Of a stretch of 64,000 nt of DNA, positions 61,101 through 64,000 are shown in pieces (position 1 is the first letter of the stretch; each line of letters opens with the position of its first letter). Source of the stretch: Piezodorus guildinii (lineage: Eukaryota > Arthropoda > Insecta > Hemiptera > Pentatomidae); assembly GCA_023052935.1 (NCBI GenBank), contig CM041292.1, positions 37,144,639-37,208,638 on the forward strand, read 5' to 3'. The notes beneath the pieces were generated by a model, which did no database searches, was not told the DNA's origin, and saw only the letters and a list, made by a program, of their open reading frames with translations. The position numbers and the translations under genes were made by a program.

Positions 61101-62118
61101 TAAAAACAATATAATACAATAGTAAGAATAATAATGTATAAAATATATATAGTAAAACTGACTACCTCCCAACCAACGTTTTAATAATTATTGTACATAT
61201 ATTAAGACATTAAAATTAACCAAGTGAAAATATTATGACAAAAAATAATAATAAGTAACAATCATTGACAGATCATATAGTTGATACAAAATAGTAAAAT
61301 AATTACAAATAGGAATAAATTGAATTGTAAAACCATTAAGAATTTATTAAGTGCAGAAACAAATGAAATAGATACATATATAAAATAAATATATACATAA
61401 ATAAGTAAAAAATAAACCAATAAATAAACAAAAGGTATACAGTGGGATGGACATGGGAAGCTGTATTACTTAAGAGAGTTTAATATATGGCTGTAGGTGG
61501 AGGAGATGCACTGTTTATCAGTTTTATGATTGACAGGATTAAATTGGAGATGGATGTGGACGGTTTCATTTAATGACCGCCACCCGGACTAATTCCTTCA
61601 GTATTTCTAATTTTGTTTCTCTGTCAAAAATAATCCCGCCCCCCAGTCTTAATTTTGCTATCATTGGGTAATCCACCATTTTGAGCAATGTACCATCATA
61701 CTCTAATTGTAACTAATTTAGCAGATCATAGATCAATACTCAGTAACATGACATATCATTACTTTATATATATATATAGACACACATACACAGAAAGCCA
61801 AACAGTTTTGTTCAACCTTTATGATTTTATAATAATTTTTATTAAATTATTCAGATGATAGGACTTTTAAAGTAATTTTTCCTTCTCCTCGTGTTATGAT
61901 CTTCTGCATTACACAAGGGATCCTTTTCTACTATCCTTACTGAGCCCTGGCACACCAATCAGGCTAATCCAAATCTAACTCTCATGTCATTATTATCTAT
62001 ATTTATTTATTACTAATTTATTTTATATAATATAATTAATTTGTTTCAGGATATGATTTTGCCTTATCCAGAGCACGCAGTTTTTAATTTTTTTGAATCT
62101 ACTGATTGTAAAATTTAA
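46193..62118 (+). CDS. Odorant-binding protein, gene C (seven exons)
   Basis: Mirror paralogue of gene B. Coding exons: 46193-46246, 48428-48506, 55825-55880, 57438-57473, 59611-59731, 60296-60366, 62050-62118. All are GT-AG, in phase, 486 nt, 161 aa. The signal peptide is identical to gene B's (MIWWFLIVTVSTFSGAVA). C1 lies in FDKCQKLWNVPD, C2/C3 in CVVEC, C4 in VSMEC, C5 and C6 in DPCEYNFDLCYC. The residue two before C6 is an extra cysteine (Ser in B), and the longer tail (PYPEHAVFNFFESTDCKI) holds another. Hand count against B over 139 residues: 20 replacements, concentrated in exons 2 and 6. Intron 2 holds the copia element and intron 1 a mariner. The intact frame suggests function, though intron 2 is about 7.3 kb of mostly transposon. 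Confidence 0.93.
46608..47871 (+). mobile_element. mariner element, transposase decayed, in intron 1 of gene C
   Basis: Left end CGGTTAGTCCAAAAAGTTCA and right end (inverse) TGGGTTGCCCGTAAATTTCG are similar TIRs. The transposase is recognisable in pieces: NAAQTARKIRARYGSDSIAD, KWFSRFRSGDFNLEN, YVCYGVWVPHELSEMN, KRVVTGEEKG (GDEKW expected, with the first catalytic Asp region changed), LKAAIEEKWPELANRKGVLF and HPPDSPDIAPSDFHLFRSLE. Stops and frameshifts make it inactive. Gene B's mirror intron lacks it. Confidence 0.88.
48815..49320 (+). pseudogene. R1-like LINE C-terminal fragment
   Basis: LTSHRLTWMSGTDGG-like sequence, then DPDYWDSQFLTGYGSF, and 49018-49290 reads GKDIDPLCPNCGVLGTAEHI with VDCSLSSKLLRECRL. 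This is a C-x2-C-x8-H-x4-C knuckle of the same family as 22.36 kb but better preserved. It lies in intron 2 of gene C and is absent from gene B. Confidence 0.75.
49350..49626 (+). pseudogene. Tc1-like transposase C-terminal fragment
   Basis: LIPPKSSDLNIIVNLSHILD (W-P-x-x-S-P-D-L-N-P-I-E-N-L-W in intact members) and then LLQQEWEQINAELI. The copia element inserted at its 3' edge, at 49631/49632. Confidence 0.7.
49632..49829 (+). repeat. copia 5' LTR
   Basis: TGTTAAATATCG start, ACTCTATAACTTTAATA end. It contains a TATATATAG sequence and an AATAAAC sequence close to the expected polyadenylation position. Confidence 0.93.
49936..51149 (+). pseudogene. copia gag remnant, protease and integrase (5' half of polyprotein)
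   Basis: Starts MASVTTSEVSFKAQSG and within 20 residues reaches a CCHC knuckle (CFICGDKRHFKAQC), so nearly all of gag, which in intact copia elements precedes the knuckle by some 200 residues, is missing. Protease: VDSGASNHLF. GAG-pre-integrase: LWHKRLGHLNRHGL. Integrase: HSDICGPF with DNGGEF and KSERMNRTL (D, D and E present). The frame is open until it is cut at RCCAY (about 51145) by the nested LINE. A first Met at 49936 is chosen because the codon at 49921 is TTG. Confidence 0.9.
51150..53162 (-). pseudogene. Nested I-like LINE, RT to RNase H, 5'-truncated, inside copia
   Basis: A minus-strand open frame of about 660 codons contains TIENGVPQGGVLSPTLFLIY, VKASLYADDLAFWSHA (YADD), SISKTKY-type region, YLGIVLDPRLTWKKQI, then RNase H: RVYTDGSATGAIANGGAG, KAEEQAILEGSKIL, IVFLSDAASVLHALKS and VVLQWIPGHCGQYGNEVADH, and a zinc knuckle (LCGCRTGDQTAEHILQAC). 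It is unbroken from RT to stop at 51173. The 3' tail is (GAA)n at 51146-51163. The RT N-terminus and any ORF1 are missing, so it is a young truncated copy. Confidence 0.93.
53163..55112 (+). pseudogene. copia reverse transcriptase and RNase H (3' half of polyprotein)
   Basis: After the nested LINE the copia frame resumes at FGCRAW and SKLDPRSKEGVMVGY and is open to 55112. RT: TKWVFTVKEDGIKKARLVAR, NWSIRQVDVPTAFLNGSLDY, LYGLKKAPKYWNERF and VLFVDDGLITGDE (the YVDD-type box reads FVDD). RNase H: GYSDADWAGDIETRKSVSGF, ALSTMEAEYIA and NRNVADLFTKPL-like RNVADLFTKPL. About 40 codons expected between RCCAY and FGCRAW in copia relatives are absent. Confidence 0.92.
55343..55540 (+). repeat. copia 3' LTR
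   Basis: Identical by eye to 49632-49829. Preceded by the purine tract GAGGGGGTG and followed by the target duplication GAAGT. Confidence 0.93.
55541..55824. other. End of intron 2 of gene C
   Basis: Mostly A/T homopolymers with a polypyrimidine tract and TTTTTTTTAAG acceptor before exon 3. Confidence 0.6.
55960..57330 (-). pseudogene. CR1/Jockey-like LINE relic in intron 3 of gene C
   Basis: Inverse of 27830-29500: FLKAIDCVNHSLLFFKLRDI, SRGVPQVSYF, and LTPSSSAHT-type tail sequences in broken frames. It ends abruptly at about 55970 where gene B's copy continues, joined to intron sequence that in gene B lies 1.3 kb away. Confidence 0.8.
58130..59290 (+). pseudogene. RTE-like LINE relic in intron 4 of gene C
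   Basis: Inverse of the relic at 25780-27110: WEKLGKSLENDYNENLKLFS, DWEYNVIIKIHKKESPRD-like RT start, FNMQLPEVKPTGSKRLHVPR. Stops throughout. Confidence 0.75.
59876..60105 (+). mobile_element. tRNA-derived SINE (intron 5 of gene C)
   Basis: AGGAGTGACGTGGTCTAGTG head, GCCTCTATAAAGTGGGTACC body. Mirror partner of the copy at 25060-25284. Confidence 0.8.
60452..61601. mobile_element. Penelope-like or similar insertion, 15-bp target duplication
   Basis: A 15-bp duplication TATTTCTAATTTTGT flanks it (60437-60451 and 61602-61616), and gene B has the unoccupied site. Inverse 39-bp repeats starting CTGAAGGAATTAGTCCGGGT lie near 60482 and at the right edge. The minus strand at about 60553-60590 reads CTGATGATGACCC, a GGGGGTC and GAAACGTTGG, resembling a hammerhead-ribozyme core of the type known from Penelope-like elements. 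No protein frame was seen, so it is non-autonomous. Confidence 0.65.
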
Positions 62119-62269
62119 TTAAATATTTTAATAACAATTAATAAGGGTTGGTTTTATATTATAACCATTTAATAGCAATATATCTCATTATTATTACGCT
62201 ATGCTGAATGGGGATATACCTTTCGGCTGAGCATGAGCAATCAATACAATATATGAAGGTTGTTAGGTT

Positions 62270-62495
62270 CAGTACATATAGATTGGTAAGGATTCTTGAT
62301 TCCCGTCCCCCCTCCTCCGATTTTTGGTACCCATTCTAGAAAGCCAAGGCGTGCTGTAGGAGGATTTCCCCATCCTAGAGTCCCCTAATGACTGAAATGA
62401 CAGAATAAATAATTATTCTGCTCCAGCCAGGGTTTCAACCAACTACTTAGAGAACAGAAACCTTTTGCTTTATCAACTAGAACTCTCCTTAAGGG
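62270..62495 (-). mobile_element. tRNA-derived SINE, diverged
   Basis: Minus strand: AAGGAGAGTTCTAGTTGATA head, GAAACCCTGGC region, and GAATAATTATTTATTCTGTC body shared with the other copies. The B box is degraded. Confidence 0.65.
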
Positions 62496-63562
62496 CTTGA
62501 ATACATGGATGTGGTATTACCAAAATACTGAATCCAAAGCTGTTTGTGGGCTATAGGATTGTAGGATTGTTTATTTATCTATATCTATATCTATATATAA
62601 ACGACATATAATCCTCCGAGGCGTCTGAAAAGAAGATGGCCGAGACCTTCTGGTTTAGCACAGTTTTTAGAGAGCTACCTATCTCAAATTTTCACCTGAA
62701 TCTGGCAACGGTCTGCTAAATTTGGTCACTGTAAGGTCATAATAAGGCTATGTAATTTCAGTTTGAAAAATCGAATTCCAAAATACTTTCCCTTACTATA
62801 TATTTCATGTATTGTGAAAGATATATAGTAATGAGATGATTAAAGGATAGATATGATTAAAGAAAACTTAATAAATCTATCTAAAATATATAACGGGGGA
62901 ATAAAAATTATCGATGTTATTTTTCTAGTCAATAGTGGAAGAAAGAATCAACTGTATTAGTAAAAGATAAGTTTAATTTAAATATCAGGTAAAGAAAAAA
63001 CGGCTTTTGCCGTCAGCCAATTTTATTATTTATAAAATCTTAAATAAATTAACTATTAAAAGAATATGTTTTATATGTTATTGGGCCGTTGAGAGTTCTC
63101 AACTGAATCACTAGAACATAACTACTTGATTCTTTACAAAGTAGGATGACATAGTATAAAATGTATCACCCGAATCATAGATTCTTTAATGGGAAAATTT
63201 AAAAAAAATAACATCAATTTTTTTACTTAAAGACATAGAACATTTTGTTTGATGTGAGAGAGATTCATAAATATGTCGATTTGAAAACAGTGAGATTGTT
63301 TGAAAAAAGAATTCAAAATTTAGTAAGTAACATATTGTAGAAGAAGCTTTTATCTTTGGCTGGTGATCAGTTACTGGGTCTTGTGGAAGTGGTTAGAGAA
63401 AAACTTTCTTGTAAATGAAACAATAAATATTTAAAAAAATATTTTATTTATAACTCAAAAAATAACTTGTTTCTAATTTGGTAAACAATTGTGTATTGTT
63501 AATAAAATGTATTTATTACAATTTTTATTTCATTAAACATTCGCTTTCTTTTATAACTTTAT
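62496..63562. other. Intergenic DNA between genes C and D
   Basis: A short Jockey 3' scrap (CCGAGGCGTCTGAAAAGAAG, 62612-62660, as at 5120) and a family X left-end relic (62770-62815, CTTTCCCTTACTATATATTT) are present. Nothing else is recognised. Gene D's 3' end (AATAAA near 63520, minus strand) closes the region. Confidence 0.5.
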
Positions 63563-64000
63563 CTACAGTGGGTCAATTTTAATGCCATTCTGAAACATAA
63601 AATAAATCATTTCTATCAATAATAGAGTTGTTTGTAACCAAACACACAATAGCAAATAAACAAACTAATTTATAATAAGGAAAAGAACTATTTTCTATGA
63701 ATTTCTAATATTTTCTTTTAAAATTATTAAATGTTATCAAAGACATACCTCCTTCATAATGTTCAAAAAACAATCAAATATATTGTAAGTGTATTCACAA
63801 TCATCTGTATCAGGTTTTACTGTAAAGAACAAGAATTAACAATCATTAAACATTTGATATACTAGGCTCATGACATTTGAGATAAAGTCATAATACTTAT
63901 AAACCTATTATGGATGAATAAAATTACAGAATGTTGTAGCATATTTAAATACATTTAAAAAAAATGAAATAGACTGTTAAAATCCATTCAAGAATTTTAT
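63563..64000 (-). CDS. Odorant-binding protein, gene D (3' exons only; runs off window)
   Basis: Two minus-strand exons fit the last two exons of genes A-C. Exon 63749-63819 (71 nt, the same length and phase as its counterparts) reads KPDTDDCEYTYNIFDCFLNI and MKE, carrying C5-x8-C6. Exon 63563-63589 reads NGIKIDPL and stop. Junctions are TTTACAG before the first exon, GTATGT after it, and TTTCAG before the last. It is closer to gene A (DSCQYTYDIFLC) than to B or C. The upstream exons, signal peptide and C1-C4 lie beyond 64000. It adds a fourth OBP to the cluster. Confidence 0.8.

Larger units (their letters stand above)
46085..62200. repeat. Right arm of large inverted duplication (gene C locus)
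   Basis: Inverse of 24120-36950. It is longer than the left arm because of later insertions (mariner about 1.26 kb, copia 5.9 kb, Penelope-like about 1.15 kb). It lacks about 1.3 kb of intron 3 and about 3.3 kb of intron 1 that the left arm has. Confidence 0.9.

Overview
The window is AT-rich, intron-rich animal DNA dominated by transposable elements, and it comes from an insect. The only host genes I can support are members of the insect odorant-binding protein (OBP) family, read by splicing small exons together. Every complete one has a signal peptide and the six-cysteine pattern C1-x27-C2-x3-C3-x41..43-C4-x10-C5-x8-C6. Seven short exons, kilobase introns and a mixture of Tc1/mariner, BEL/Pao, copia, CR1/Jockey, I-like, R1-like and RTE-like relics fit a hemimetabolous insect (Hemiptera is a guess; the order cannot be fixed from this sequence).

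Layout. 1-8.6 kb: no host gene; mariner, Tc1-like and Jockey relics, a terminal-inverted-repeat element with an iterated motif, and a foldback-like element built of ~122 bp units. 8.6-14.8 kb, minus strand: OBP gene A. 15.3-15.8 kb: a decayed acidic ORF. 16.4-23.0 kb: a decayed BEL/Pao element with a putative LTR, an R1-clade relic and a mariner fragment. 24.2-36.8 kb, minus strand: OBP gene B. 37-46.1 kb: an inter-gene spacer made almost entirely of I-like retrotransposon 3' parts and many copies of an unclassified repeat (called family X here). 46.2-62.1 kb, plus strand: OBP gene C. 63.56 kb to the end, minus strand: the last two exons of OBP gene D.

The central structural fact is a large inverted duplication. 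Genes B and C are head-to-head paralogues and their whole loci are mirror images (about 24.1-36.95 kb and 46.09-62.2 kb), including promoters, introns and older transposon relics. The arms then diverged. The C arm gained a mariner copy, a copia element with identical LTRs (itself carrying a nested LINE) and a Penelope-like insertion with a 15 bp target duplication. The B arm carries two hairpin MITEs and a long-TIR MITE. By hand count the encoded proteins differ at 20 of 139 alignable residues. Gene C has an extra cysteine beside C6, and an indel gives the two genes different C-termini.

Functionally, genes A-D would each make a small secreted ligand carrier; nothing in the sequence identifies ligands or tissue. 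A, B and C share a TATA box preceded by the motif AAAACCTTGG, so common regulation is plausible.
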